From Sipunculus nudus (lineage: Eukaryota > Annelida > Sipuncula > Golfingiida > Sipunculidae): a stretch of 64,000 nucleotides of DNA. The first letter of the stretch is position 1, and each line of letters starts with the position of its first letter. The notes below the pieces were generated by a model. That model had not been told where the DNA came from and did not search any database. It saw only the letters and a list, made by a program, of their open reading frames with translations. The stretch is taken from NCBI GenBank assembly GCA_026874595.1, contig CM049317.1, positions 36,300,901 to 36,364,900 of the forward strand. Direction: 5' to 3'. This document shows, one piece after another, positions 33,489 to 46,138 of this stretch. Both the position numbers and the translations under genes were made by a program.

Positions 33489-34560
33489 GAACAGTCTTTT
33501 TTTTTTGGAAAAGTGTTTTAGGAATTATTTCCTGATCTTTGAAAGCTAGGCTGTAAAGAGATTAACTCCATATGTATTTCACTGGTAACTGAAAGGCGGT
33601 TCGGGGGCTCCTGACAATAACATTTTCCCCAGCGGCCCTAGTGTTCTCAACCGTCAGGTCATAGCCTGTATGTAATGTGCTGATTGCCTAAAGTGACTGT
33701 ACAAACTCCTCACAAAGTGGTCACCTTACATACAATCTAACTAATTTCGTATAGCTTACGCATTTGACGGGCCAATTTTATATGAATAGGGAACATCGGG
33801 AACAGGCCAACTGAGCGAACTGTTTTTGACAAAATGTTGGGTTGTCGTCTATGCTTTGCATTACAGATACGTTTTTTAGCTCAGATGACTGAATGTCATT
33901 TGAGCTATAGCGATAATTTTTTGTCCGCCTGTCTGTCCGTCCATCCGTTAACCAGGCACAAATCGTAACCGCTGGACCTGGAATCTTCTAAACTTGACAT
34001 TCAGGGGGGTCCATTTAAAAATCTTCTTTGAATCCTGAAATAAGGTCTCCTTTATCAATATCCTTTGAGCCATGGGGGCTCAGAAATAACCCCCCCCCCG
34101 CAGAATAATTATAAATTTGATACAAAAGCTCTAGTATCAGAACAACTAATGCATTGATCACCATGATTCTTTGCACGAACGTTCATCATCAAATGTTTCA
34201 TTAGTTCCTGCAGACTTGTGGCGTCACCTAGGTTTCTCGAATTTGCTACGGATTTTTTTCTCTATTTGTGAGACCTTCAAAATGTAAAATACACATAAAA
34301 TTGCCAGATTCATCCTGAACGGTTAGAGGGATTTTCATCAAATTAGGTGTGTTACGGGTCTTAATGATCCTTTGCTACTGGGCATGAATTTACGATTTTT
34401 TACCTGTATTTTTGAGAACACTAGGTCTAACAAGGCACAAATCGTACCCAAAAAGGCTAGAATTATAAACCTCTGTATTTTGAAATATCTCAGAAAAGTC
34501 CTCAGAAACATGAAATTAGTTCACTGTGACCTATTCCCGAGTTACGGGTTCTGTTTGAGC
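33489..34560 (+). repeat. Left part of LINE-type repeat copy 2, with hairpin and TCCG box
   Basis: It matches 1-1380 in order (AACAGTCTTT start, CTCCTCACAAAGTGGTCACC, then the CTGGACCTGGAATCT unit start). It keeps a segment lost in copy 1: a 12-bp-stem hairpin, AGCTCAGATGAC (33878-33889) against GTCATTTGAGCT (33895-33906), one mismatch, followed by a box rich in TGTCCGTCC (33917-33948). At least two ~330-bp units follow. Confidence 0.7.
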
Positions 34561-36410
34561 AATAGTCGTATCACTTGAACAGGTAACCAAAACCCTTACC
34601 CGTACTGATATAAACACTACAAGCGCGGACCAGCTTGAAGGGTTTGGAGGTGAAGATCTCCCCCCCCCCCCCCCCCCCCCCCCACCCCCTGCTCTCAACC
34701 ACCGACCTTATTTTTAGACCAGTTTTATGCATTACAGGTAGATTGCTCGGAATAATCACCCACAGACATCCGTTGATCCCTCCTCCCCCCCCCCACCCCC
34801 ACACACACACCTGCAAAATATCTTCCGCGGACTTTATTGGTATAACATTTGTTATTCATTGACACCAAATATTCTTTTGACTATTTAGGAACAACGAAAC
34901 TTTTGTCGTGTTTCCACGAGAAGGCACTTCTTGTTCGGATGACGTATTTGAGATTTTATGTTCTCCTATGCAAACAAAGACAGTATTTGACCATATAACT
35001 GACGATGATAAAACATGAGGCATCGGATCATACTATCATCAGTATTAATTACTAATGCGGTTTTTATAATCATCTTAAATCTGTAAAATCCATGCGTTGT
35101 TTAACGCTGATGGGTAGAGCTCGGGTAGCTGTTTTATGGAGAAGGAAGTTTTGTCAGGCTACCGACTTCACGGTAGTGTATGTGTCACTCACATGCACTG
35201 GGAGACTGTAAAGCGAATACTCAGTCATGTTGAATGTTGAGGTTATCCATAGCAGCAGATATAATCCTGATTTCCTTCAGTCCCTGTAGTTAGCCATTCG
35301 TTAGATTGCATCGCAACAGACATAACACGTTGTAACGTTATTACTCAGGCCGTCAGTGCGGTTGCCCCAGAGAGAGAGAAGTTAAAAACAGAAACTGGTG
35401 GAATTTCATCCAGAAATAAAAGGAATGATAGCCCTAAGGCGACGAGCCAAAGCTTTGTCTAATAGAGTAAATAGGTTAGTAGATGGAGCTATCTTGACGC
35501 AAAAACGATTTCAGTGGTCATAATATATTACCAGTGTACATCATAAAACAATCTCACGTGAATTTTGGAAACAATTCAAACGTTTATCTAACTCTAAATT
35601 TAAGCCAAATACAGGACAGGTTAAACCCCTACTACGCCCTGACGGCCAGTCGCTGCTACAGCAAAGTGTCGTGCAGATCTATTGGTGAATACTTTAAAAC
35701 AAATACACGAAACCCCGACACACCCTGACACACTCTGACTTCTTAAACACAGCTAAACAAATAATAGATGAAAAAACCCTCTAGAAAACCCGACCACGGG
35801 AGACAGTGACGACAATGCAGCAGTCATGGACAAACTCACAAGATATTAAAGAAAACCCAGGCCCTTGTCTAGGGAAAATTACAAACCTATACATGTTGTG
35901 CATTTCATGGGGATAATAACCGATTGAATGGAAAAGTGCGTTAGTAAACATGATTCCAAAACATGGCAGGACTAACTGACTGATTGAAAGTGAATTCGGC
36001 GCTCGAGCCAGTCACAGGTCTCCGGAAAATCCGGGCCCTCACTGGCTCCGTCAACAACGACACAGTTAACAGTCTGAAATGGTATACATTAAGATATTTA
36101 GGGCGAAAATAGAAGATACCGTGAGAGTTCAAGATCTTAGTGAGAGAGGTGGAGGAAGCCGGAGAACCCGGAGAGAACCACCGACCATGGACGGGCCACT
36201 AGAACCAATGCTCATGACTGCACCTAGGTTCGAACCCGGGTGGTCAGCGGAGAAGGCCGAGCGTTTACCGCTCAGCTGTCCAGGCCCCGCAAGACAATGG
36301 ACAAACCGACAAATTTCAGGCCTATCAGCTTGCAACCCTGCTTCGTCAAGCTATTTGAAAAAATCATTGACAACCGATTTACTTGATAAATAAATTCTGC
36401 ACGGATGTTT
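34561..36410 (+). mobile_element. Decayed LINE copy 2, interrupted by a SINE
   Basis: A long C run lies at about 34657-34683. From 34860 the sequence matches copy 1 from about 1650 (GTCGTGTTTCCACGAG, GCATCGGATCAT, GTTGAATGTTGAGGTT). The pre-RT linker piece at 35534-35728 ('ISRE'-like region broken by frameshift) and the RT start near 36300-36370 ('KPTNFRPISL'-type in a decayed frame) are recognisable. A tRNA-SINE sits inside at 35973-36288. The copy ends near 36400, before a TA tract, so it lacks the RT core. Confidence 0.7.
35973..36288 (-). mobile_element. tRNA-derived SINE inserted in LINE copy 2
   Basis: On the minus strand it starts GGGGCCTGGACAGCTGAGCG. A pol III A-box-like segment (CAGCTGAGCGGTAAACGC) is followed about 35 bp later by a B box (GGGTTCGAACC), as in a tRNA. 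A central part contains TTCTCCGGGTTCTCCGG, a phrase I associate with many animal repeats. The 3' end reads TTTCAATCAGTCAGTTA. Direct repeats GCAGGAC (35966-35972) and GCAAGAC (36289-36295) flank it, consistent with LINE-driven insertion. The intact copy 1 site reads TCAAGAC without an insertion. Confidence 0.75.
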
Positions 36411-36429
36411 TTAACTGGACCCTAGATCC

Positions 36430-36430
<1 letters not shown>

Positions 36431-36482
<52 letters not shown>
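36431..36482. repeat. (TA)n microsatellite
   Basis: About 52 bp of uninterrupted TA next to the end of LINE copy 2. Confidence 0.95.
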
Positions 36483-36489
<7 letters not shown>

Positions 36490-37221
36490 CCTGTTATATT
36501 TAAATATATACCAGCACATTCTGCTAATTAAAGTATCATGCTGTAATATAATAAATGTATAATTATAATATATAACCTGGTTCTTCATGGCACCCAGCAC
36601 AAATATGAATCAAACATTTAATTCATTTATCATACATTGTGTAATATACATTCCAAGTATCACACAATAACATTACAACAAATCATTTAAGATTAAAATA
36701 TGTCTTTGTCATATAAATACCTGCAGTATTCGTAATTTGAAAATAAACAAAGAGCAATTATCAGTAAATATACATGAATAAAAATAAAGGTACAACCATC
36801 AAATACATTAGAAAAGAAAACAAAAGACATCAACTCAAATAATAAAAAGTGTTCCATGCAAACAATAAAATTAAACAAAGTTTTATCCAACTGTATCTTA
36901 TGAAGGGGGATTTTATTCATTTTTTCCCAAGGAGTTTATTCTAAGATGGCAAACAAACTTTTATTTTTCAACATTTGAGTATTTAATTGGGTTTTCATTA
37001 GTGACAAAATGCTAAACAAACTACACGGATATTCTTTTCTATATTGTACTACTTGAAAATTCACACTTTAATATATCCCAGAATACTGTAAATTATCTAA
37101 AAACATATACTTTTTATTTTGACAAAGTATAAGAAAACTATTTCAGTGAAAAAAAAACCTGAAAAACTCATTTCGGAAAAGTAATTTTTTATTTGTTTGT
37201 CCAAAGATTCAGAACTCTTAT

Positions 37222-37253
<32 letters not shown>

Positions 37254-39116
37254 GAGAGAGGGACGTTCCCCGACAAGTATTATATGTTTAAAGACACCAT
37301 TTGGATCCACTGGATATGTTTAACATTTACAGGTCATATGCACCTCTAAAAAGGTATACCTTCAATTCATTTTTTAAACTGTTCAAGTGTAGAGGCGTCT
37401 CGTTAATCATCCGGTAAGCTGTTCAGATCACAGGTGCTACATCGGAAATTGATTTAATTTGAAAACTATATAAGGGGGGGGGGGTCAACACATGGGCCTG
37501 AGGGACAAACGGATGGTCCACCCTTAGTACCGGACCGCCAACAGCTGGACCGGACCCACTGGTCCACACTTTTGCCTTGCGGCATGATGTGTTAGCATAG
37601 TTGACCAGACATCGGGTATTTGGAATTAGAGAATCAAAATTTCATATAGATTTACTGATTAAAATGTTGCTAAATGACAGCTACATTTGAATTCCCATCA
37701 TCAAATTCGACAACTTCTTTTCTGCAGGTTATCATTTGATTAATTTCTACCCCAGACAGTTTCAGCTGATGGCCGTAACTCAAGGACCCCTTGTTATATT
37801 GTAAAAGGAACAAAAATTAATGATACGAGTGGTGTATAATTTGAACCATTCCTATTCATACATGGAGAAAGCTCTATCTTACTTTTTTATACGTGCATCA
37901 ACATATGATACAAATAATTAAAACGGTGCCCGTTTCATGGCGAGACAGTTCCATTTTAAACAATATCTTCTGTTTCATGTGTACTGTTGTTACACCCTTA
38001 ACTCCGAAATCCGACTTGCGACATCAAGCTTTTCATGGAACGAGTTCCCCTGCATTATACTCCATACGCGTATTTTCTTATAGAAAGGGCGACCATAGCT
38101 CCATCTTGCATTGACTAATTGTTAACCTTCTGAAGATTTATGGGAAAATATGAAAAAGAGTTTACGGATAAAGGTTGAGTGGCACCACCGTCAATTAGAA
38201 TATAGTTTGGTCCATGTACCCATGTTAACAAAATATAATCCTGAATTAAATCTGCCTGGTCACCAACACTTGTATATGTTGATATATCTTCGGTGGCGAC
38301 ATTTTAGGTTTCAGTTTTCTATTTCATATGCATTCAATATGCATTTTTGCCATTGAAAACGGCATTATATCAATATTTTATTGCTAACTACTTATTTCAG
38401 AGTAACAAGGATTTGATAGTTACATTCCAGAACAAAAAAAAATAACAATCTGAACACCCAGAGACACTCTACCCCGATAACCCATGCACACAAGTGGCAT
38501 AAATGTGTAAAATAAGTCGCCATTTTGAAATCCGATTTCGCTGCTCTATAAGATAAAGGCAAAAAATAAAGGAAAAATAACTGAAACCAACCCCAGTTTT
38601 GTTTCTTTTGGTCCAAGGATACAGAAGAAAAAAAAACATTGGTTCCAAAAATGTATCAGGTCAATTGCAATATCTGTTACTCCTAAATAATGAGCTACAT
38701 GACTAGTCACAAACAGACTTATGTCACTGATCATTGAACCAAAATGTTAGAAAAATTAGTAAAATGTTAGTGTTAAATTTTCATTCCCTTAACATAGACA
38801 CTGATAAATCGTAGTGTTCAGTCAGCAGATTGGTTTCAATAAACTGAATCGGGAGAATACCCAGGTTCACTGGTGTACACCAGATAAAAAAAGCCAAGGT
38901 GCACTTACTTTGCTCGAGCAGTGGTCGATGGTTTAATTATGTATGCCGGTTTCATAAAAAAGCCCTCCCTCTCATTCTGCCTAGGTGGTCACTATCTTAA
39001 GCTGCACAGACTTTAACATTTACTGACTGTAGTGACCTTAAAAAAGGGAATTCTCGAACAGTCTACAGTATAAATTATAGTTTTGTCGTTTAAATCTCTA
39101 TACATATAAAAATAAT
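36483..39116. other. No gene seen; one (GA)n tract
   Basis: AT-rich. A (GA)n tract lies at about 37222-37260 and a G run near 37473-37483. ORFs are short and unrecognisable. Confidence 0.5.
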
Positions 39117-39463
39117 GATAATAATTATAATAAAAATAAATTGATCTTATATTGCGGAAATTCCATTTGCTTTAAACGCTTTACACTAAAATCATATATT
39201 ATATACTGAAATAATTAAAAAATAATATTGAAATATATGAGATAACAATATAAAATTCATAGAGCAGCAATCTGGACGATTAATGTTATGATAATAATTA
39301 TAATAAAAATAAATTGATCTTATATTGCGGAAATTCCATTTGCTTTAAACGCTTTACACTAAAATCATATATTATATACTGAAATAATTAAAAAATAATC
39401 TTGAAATATATGAGATAACAATATAAAATTCATATAGCAGCACTCTGGACGATTAATGTTATG
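39117..39463 (-). repeat. Tandem duplication (2 x 173 bp) of a LINE 3' tail
   Basis: The units 39117-39289 and 39290-39462 differ at only about three positions by eye. On the minus strand each ends with GTGTAAAGCGTTTAAAGCAA, then a short CCGCAATATAAGATCAA stretch and an AT-rich (ATT)n-like end. This resembles the common TAAAGCGCT...TATATAAA tail of CR1/L2-type LINEs and their SINEs. It lies directly downstream of the LINE ORF remnant at 39500-39650. Confidence 0.75.
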
Positions 39464-39499
39464 GACTTAATAGGGTAACATTTTAGAAAAATAATATTG

Positions 39500-39650
39500 C
39501 AAAAAAGACAGGTTTTCAGTTTTGACTTGAACACCAAGACGGGGACGATCTGAAAACACGTGGTAGTTCTTTCCATAGTAGTGGTACAGCGCACACTGAA
39601 TGCCCTTTTCTTCACCATAGAGGAAGTGGTGAAAGATTTTAAAGCATTTT
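39500..39650 (-). pseudogene. CR1/L2-like LINE ORF2 C-terminus, frame-broken
   Basis: On the minus strand, read across frames, the order matches the usual end of CR1/L2-like ORF2: 'KRAFSV', then 'LWKELP' in another frame, then 'VFKSKLKTCLF' just before the stop. In these LINEs the motif is (E/K)RAFSV...LWN.LP...FKxxLKTYLF. The frame changes mark it as a dead 5'-truncated copy. Its 3' tail is the duplicated sequence at 39117-39463. Confidence 0.6.
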
Positions 39651-39682
39651 TTTTTCATTTTTATATAAAAAGATATACATGC

Positions 39683-39717
<35 letters not shown>

Positions 39718-39730
39718 AATATATATCTAT

Positions 39731-40439
39731 CAATTACAGCTGTCTGCAAGTGTCCTTGGCATCATCTTAAAAATATACAGTAATATCTTCATGTACATAG
39801 ATACTTAAAAAATTTACACGGGGCATCAAATGTCGATGAAGCATTCGTTAACGAATGATTCCTCTTGATATTGCATCTGGATATTACATCTGGATTTTAC
39901 CTGGATAATAATAATAATTATAATTATATACCGACCGGACCGGAAGAAAATCCGTAGGCATCATAGTAGTTTGAGGTTGTGTGTCCATAGGCGTATGCAG
40001 CCAGTTTTAAACTGAAAACAGTCTCTACAATATTGCGCACACTCCAACCTAACCACATTTAAAAGTTTCCGTGTTGCTTGAAAACTAACATGTACATCAT
40101 GAACGGAGCCCACAAGGAATTATCTGCTATATCCGTCATTGTATTAATTTAGAAAATAATTCATGGAATAGCAAAAATTGAGCAAGCCTTATAGGGACCA
40201 CATTATAGCTTATAAATATTCTACGTGGAAAATCTTTTATATCTATCGGCAGAGACATTTTCAATCAGACGGTTAGCACCATATGTTCCATGTGGTACCT
40301 GTGTGTAAACATTTATCTTTAACGGGAAAGTTCAACAAAGTAACATAATATTTGCTGTTGCTGGAATATGTGCCTCATTGAACATAACTTTTTTCTTAAT
40401 TTTTTAAAATAAAATTTTTGCAATATTATAACTATATTT
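39731..40439. other. No gene seen
   Basis: AT-rich. A TA-type tract lies just before it at about 39681-39730. No other feature is supported. Confidence 0.5.
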
Positions 40440-41005
40440 ATGCGTAATATATCACGTTTATTTTACGAAGGAACCGTGTATTTATACATGGCAAAATGAC
40501 ATTTACATTCTTTGATGATAATACATGATGAAATCAGAATCAAACAAGAAACATGTTACCAAGTAGGGTTTAAAGCGAAGTGTGAAGTCATTTCGCCAAG
40601 GTATATCGATATGTGCAAATAATGTTCAATACGTCTCAAACGATTTCAGTGTAAACATTCTTGTAAAAAAAATAAAGAATGGGTGTTTACTTATTAATGA
40701 AAGTATGTTCGAATTTCTGTCCCCAGTGTAAAAAAAAAAAAAACAAAAAAAAAAAAGATTCGCGTTTAAAAAACGAGTTCTTGAAAACTGCTGGTATAAG
40801 CGAAGCTCAAAGAAAGCAGGCGATACCGATCGGTCACGTATTAAAAAAATCTGTGATTTGACAGAAATATTGCGTAGATGAACACAACATTACCTTAGCC
40901 TTATATGGTTTCAAACACGAGTCTTATACTGAACCGAGTTCGTAGACAAAATCACTCTAATATGATCACAATTTTCTCATTATCTCCTGCTATCCATAAG
41001 TGGAG
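40440..41005 (+). repeat. Diverged dispersed repeat, member 2
   Basis: It shares ordered blocks with 10838-11105 (see that entry), with extra sequence including an A-rich run at 40731-40756. The family is unknown. Confidence 0.45.
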
Positions 41006-44000
41006 ATATCTGTTTCTGGCATTCGTCTAATTAAATTGACCTAGATACAGTGACCTTGACCTATTTTCAAGGTCACATGGGTAAAAAAAGCGAATTTGTT
41101 CAGATTGTTATCGTCAATTTTGTTCTTATCTAATAAGTGAAGAGACAAATGGATGAAAACTTTAATATAATATTTTTTTCACCACTTCTGGGGATATCCA
41201 TTACTATTTACTCCTATGAAACTATATGAGATAGGTCACTCAGCAATTTTTAGTTAAGCTAAGTTTCCAAATGTGCCATTTGACCTAGAAAATAACAAAC
41301 GTGTGTCATTAAAAAAGTTGTAGTACAGTGGCAAGTTTTGTAGCGATATATACAAAACTTTTGGAATAATATGCAAATAACGAAGATGTAACCTCGTCAT
41401 TTTCAGCACATCTGTGAAACCTAAAGAAAGGAACGACCTAATTTCACTTGTTTTATTCAACTATAGTTCTTCCAAAACAGTTATACATGGATAAAAATTT
41501 AGACAAGTGGGAATACACACCAGCGTAGAAGGGTTGGGGATATAGGTAATGTGCACATGGGCAAACTTGTCACTTTGTATATGTTGCGATACCTGTTGAT
41601 ATATGATTATCCTAACGCATTAGAGACTTTTGAACATAATATAAATTTATTTTTAACAATTTTATTAACAACAATCCACGGAGTAAAATATATTTTGACA
41701 CTGTGCCCATAAAAATTCAAAATAATTTAAATGCCTCTCTACACTACATTCTTGGGATGATTCACATGCCAGTTTAAATCGTGTTTATTCTGGGTTAACG
41801 CAATGGGGTAAAAACGCCGGTTTTGAAACATTTCTTATGCCGTTGTTACCTGCTATTGCATGCTTCATTTCCAGCGCATTTGTGCTCGTGGGGGGGGGGG
41901 GGGGCAACGCAATCCTCTACCACAGAAGGATACATTGCGTCCAGGGCTATGCATGTAACTTGACTTTTACGTCTTTTATAACACATATAATTATGTTCCT
42001 TCATCGCATGCTTTGTTCATTATGTCGCTTGACGGGGCGCAGAGTTCACCTTCAAACCTCTACCATTGGATATTGATCGTCATTCGAAAGCGGTTACAGA
42101 TTTCATAAGCCATTTTCAAGTTATTTTGTTTCTTTGTTCATTATGTTGAATTTTATGCAAATAAAGCTTTAATATTAAATATATAATGCTCATTGCCTCA
42201 GTTCTTTGCATTTCGAATGGTGACACTATTAGTAGAAATGATTTCAAATGATTTCAAAATGCCTTTTTCTTTAAGTTCAGTTTTATGCAGCTAACGTCGA
42301 GACTTTCCTTATTTTATGTCACTGACCCAAAACATCAGGGACGCTTTCAGTGATGTGCCCCAGGCTCACGAATATTGATCATAACTTTTGAATATAAGCT
42401 TTCAATTGCGCACCCTGAGACAATTATTCTGGGAGCGAACAACCTGTTTATTTAAATGATTGTTTAAAAAAATGTGTCCTGGTACATGTAAGTATTTATG
42501 TGGCGTCATTTACTTTACCACACATGTATCATACCAAGAAACCACTGACATTTTGCAGACAATTGTCACATTTATATTTTGTTGCCCCTAAGTTAAAATT
42601 TAAATTAATAGTTTTCATGTGCACTCTTGTCACAAAGATTATGGATCATTATAAAGTTGAACCATTAGCAATTAACTTTACATCTGTGCTAAGACGAACC
42701 GGGCTAATTATATAAATTATCAACTCCCTCCCGGTTGTAGATTCATTTTATTTTGAGTTTGAGTATTCTTTTAATTAAAGGTAGTAAATTATGTTGACCA
42801 CGTGGGTTTTATAAGGAATCGAAAGATTACGCTGCTTGTTTGCATTCGCAGCTTAACAAATATAATAAGTGAAATAGTTTCATATTCTATTGTTTTTTAA
42901 AAGTCCACTCAAGATATTAGTTGCATGTTTTGCAGGAACGGAGGTCGATCGGAACCTAGTTGAATGTGACACCATCACTAGTATAACATGATATCAGTTA
43001 AGGGCTAATGTTAGTGACCGCAGTCACACTGCCCGTCAGAATTTTAATGCCAGTATCATATGCGGTTATGTCAGCGTTTAGATACAGGTTGTAGCATAAC
43101 AGCATGGTGCCCAATGGACAATGTTTTCGCCGTTTTGCTCACACATTAGCTTCATTATACGGAGAGCAAAGCTAGAAATGCTTTTTTTAAAGAATTTTTT
43201 ACCTTGTTTTAAATTTATCCCTGGTTACCAATATTTTTTTGAAGACACAGATTTGCTTTGAATTAATACGTTGTCAACCATCGAACTATTTGAGTCAAGA
43301 AGTGATTATTTTCTATACTGAAATGTATATTCTTCTTTCCTTTGTCCACTTATAACATTGGTATATATGAAAGAAGCATATACAGTATAACGTGTCTGCG
43401 TAAATAATGACAATCCTGTATTTTTTATTGCTCAACGTTATGTAGATTGCAATTGAAATAGTTTTCCATTTATGTAACTATTTTTTCCCTCATAGAATAA
43501 AAACGGATATCATGATATCCTAGAATGTATGGGTTTGCTTGTAATGTATGAATTGAATAACAATATATATATAAAAATATCTTTTGCATTGGAATCCGTT
43601 AGCACGGTAACTTCTCGGGCCAAGGTTAAGGAATAAGGAAATCAGGCACTGGACCACCATTGTCCAATAACTGCATCATGTGTTTACGAAATATTCTCGG
43701 ATATATAGGGATATTGGACATGCTCAATCTCCACAATCGCATATCATCAAAATAATTTACATGGAATCAGAGCGGGAGATCTGGCAGTTGCCAATAAGAA
43801 TCCTCGCGACCCCGCGGTTTCATTTAGCCATTCTCTTTATTTTACACCGGGTGCGGCTGATAACAGTGTATCCATCTGAGCACTCCTTCATTAACTGAGC
43901 ACACAGTACAACTGGTGACATTGGTTCCATCGGAATACGCGGGGTTGGTTATTATAACGGAACTGCGTGATTAATTTTCTTATTACTTTACTTTCAACTT

Positions 44001-45394
44001 TTGATTGAAAACTACCCAGTGTATTCAAGCGTTTCCGACATTGTGTATACTGGTATGTGACATTTACTGCCGGGATTTTGCAGTTGTTCTAAAGATTCTC
44101 TCACACGGGCCATTCCAATCCAGATACTCCGTGTTTCGTCTAACTGCTAAACTATACTAAAAAACTGTTAAGTGCTTTTAAATTGAAGCAATTGCCGCGA
44201 TGAGGTTGAACAGTAGTGACAGCGCTGGTCCGAGTGTAAGCCCTATCACTGCTGACATTGTATTTGTGTAGCATTTAATAGAGACAAATAGGCATACACC
44301 AAAGAAAAAATGATAGATTTATGGAAGAGTTTAACATATCAACACACGCACAAAACGAAATTCATACAACAATCTCCGGTCAATTTGACCGGTAAATAAT
44401 TAACCATTAGTGACGGAGAAAAGACATTTGGTGGCAGATATGGAAACTACTCTGACAACCGGCCTCTGAGCAAGACTGGTGTCTATTAAAGGCCGGCGTT
44501 TATTTTTCTGATACATTGTTTTGCCCTGGATTCAAAATAAGGCAGTTGACTACTAACGGTATGTGGACAACACGTACAACAAATTGCAAGTAGGTGCATG
44601 ATAATGATGCATTTATTTTAAAGTTTACTTTATAAAAATCCTAAACATAACTTTTCAGGTTCTCTCCCTCTTGTGACATTTCGGTGTGATACGTCTTACA
44701 AAATTTGATTCCAGTACACACCAGAGAGTCCATTCGTATTTGAGCTTGAAACGGTAGAAGTGGTGACTCTCTTAAATGTTCCGAGATTAGAAACCTTAAC
44801 CTTAAGTTTTATCTACCCTGATACAATTGCAGATAAAACACATTGTACAACAGGCCATTACCTAATTTCAATGACAACAAAAGGAATAAGAATTACGCCT
44901 TAAGGCCTCTGTTTAATGTTTTTGTAACACCCAGTCATCATCGGGCATCGTGTCCGCCTGTGTCCCACGAACGCCTTGCACCAGTTCCGACCGACTGATT
45001 GGAAACATCACTGTTCAATCCTCCAGGTCAATACACTGTTTTCTAAAACGAAATAGAAGGAGCCTGTTAAAGTATAGCAGTGGCTTGGTTAATTTCCACT
45101 AATTTGCATATCAGTAAACATTAAGTTCTCGCCAGACAATTCCGCATTAGATTTGTTCGTGGTGCTTGTGTTATCACTGCTGGGGTCCGTCAAATTATAT
45201 CTTTTTATGGCTATGAATAGAACCGAGTAATCTAAACACGTCTTTACATTTGCGATATGTGTCATTTATTTCCGTATTCAGTTATAAAGTGCAAATTGTA
45301 CACAATACGGTACAGTTCATGCCAATTCATCCTATATTGATCATTATGTTTCAAGTACAGAACAGGCTGTTTACGTTTGCGATCATATATCTTC

Positions 45395-45398
<4 letters not shown>
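41006..45398. other. No gene seen
   Basis: Long AT-rich stretch with a G run at about 41889-41903. Small ORFs only, without recognisable domains. Confidence 0.5.

Positions 45399-45454
<56 letters not shown>
45399..45454. repeat. (TA)n microsatellite
   Basis: About 56 bp of uninterrupted TA. Confidence 0.95.
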
Positions 45455-45457
<3 letters not shown>

Positions 45458-46070
45458 TTTAGTTACTGTCCTCATTCATGAGACAAATCTTACTCAACAG
45501 AAGTTCAGAGACCTGTACTCACAGGTAAATTAAGACGTTATAAGGGTTATGAAGGTGCTCTAGTACCCATAGACATGGCATAACAATATGTGCAAAAACA
45601 GGATTAACACATAAAATAACTGAACAAAGTCTCTTGAATATCCTGTAACACAAATAAATACTTAACTGAAGCGGAAACAAGAAATCCAGTCCAGTTCGGC
45701 GTTCACGAGAGGTTCACTCATGATAAATGAATCTAATTCTTTCACAGAAGTTTATGGCAGAAGCGACGGAAGCGTTAAAGGTTCCAATAGTCCGTATTAT
45801 GATGCTCGGAGTTACAACAATCAAGATTCTGAATGTATAGTAAACAGCGTCTCGAGTACTATTCCTTTATATAGGGCGATATGTGACAAGTAAGGGGCAG
45901 TTGTCCGCTTCTCCTCTGTGTTCCGAGGTAAAAGATATATATATATAAGTTTATATTGGGTTTAACTTTTGACATTATTTTTATTTGTAATGGATGCGAT
46001 TACCAGAAAATTTATTATAAATAAACGATTGAACAAATAGGTACATGCATTAAGTGAATACAGTAATCCT

Positions 46071-46074
<4 letters not shown>
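45455..46074. other. No gene seen
   Basis: AT-rich spacer between two TA tracts. No feature is supported. Confidence 0.5.

Positions 46075-46133
<59 letters not shown>
46075..46133. repeat. (TA)n microsatellite
   Basis: About 58 bp of TA, followed by ATGTATATGTATGTATATG. Confidence 0.95.

Positions 46134-46138
<5 letters not shown>

Noticed and set aside
36129-36335. 68-codon ORFs on both strands around the SINE, and a true tRNA gene call
   Set aside because: The A and B boxes belong to a SINE with flanking duplications; the cloverleaf is not complete, and the ORFs are side effects.
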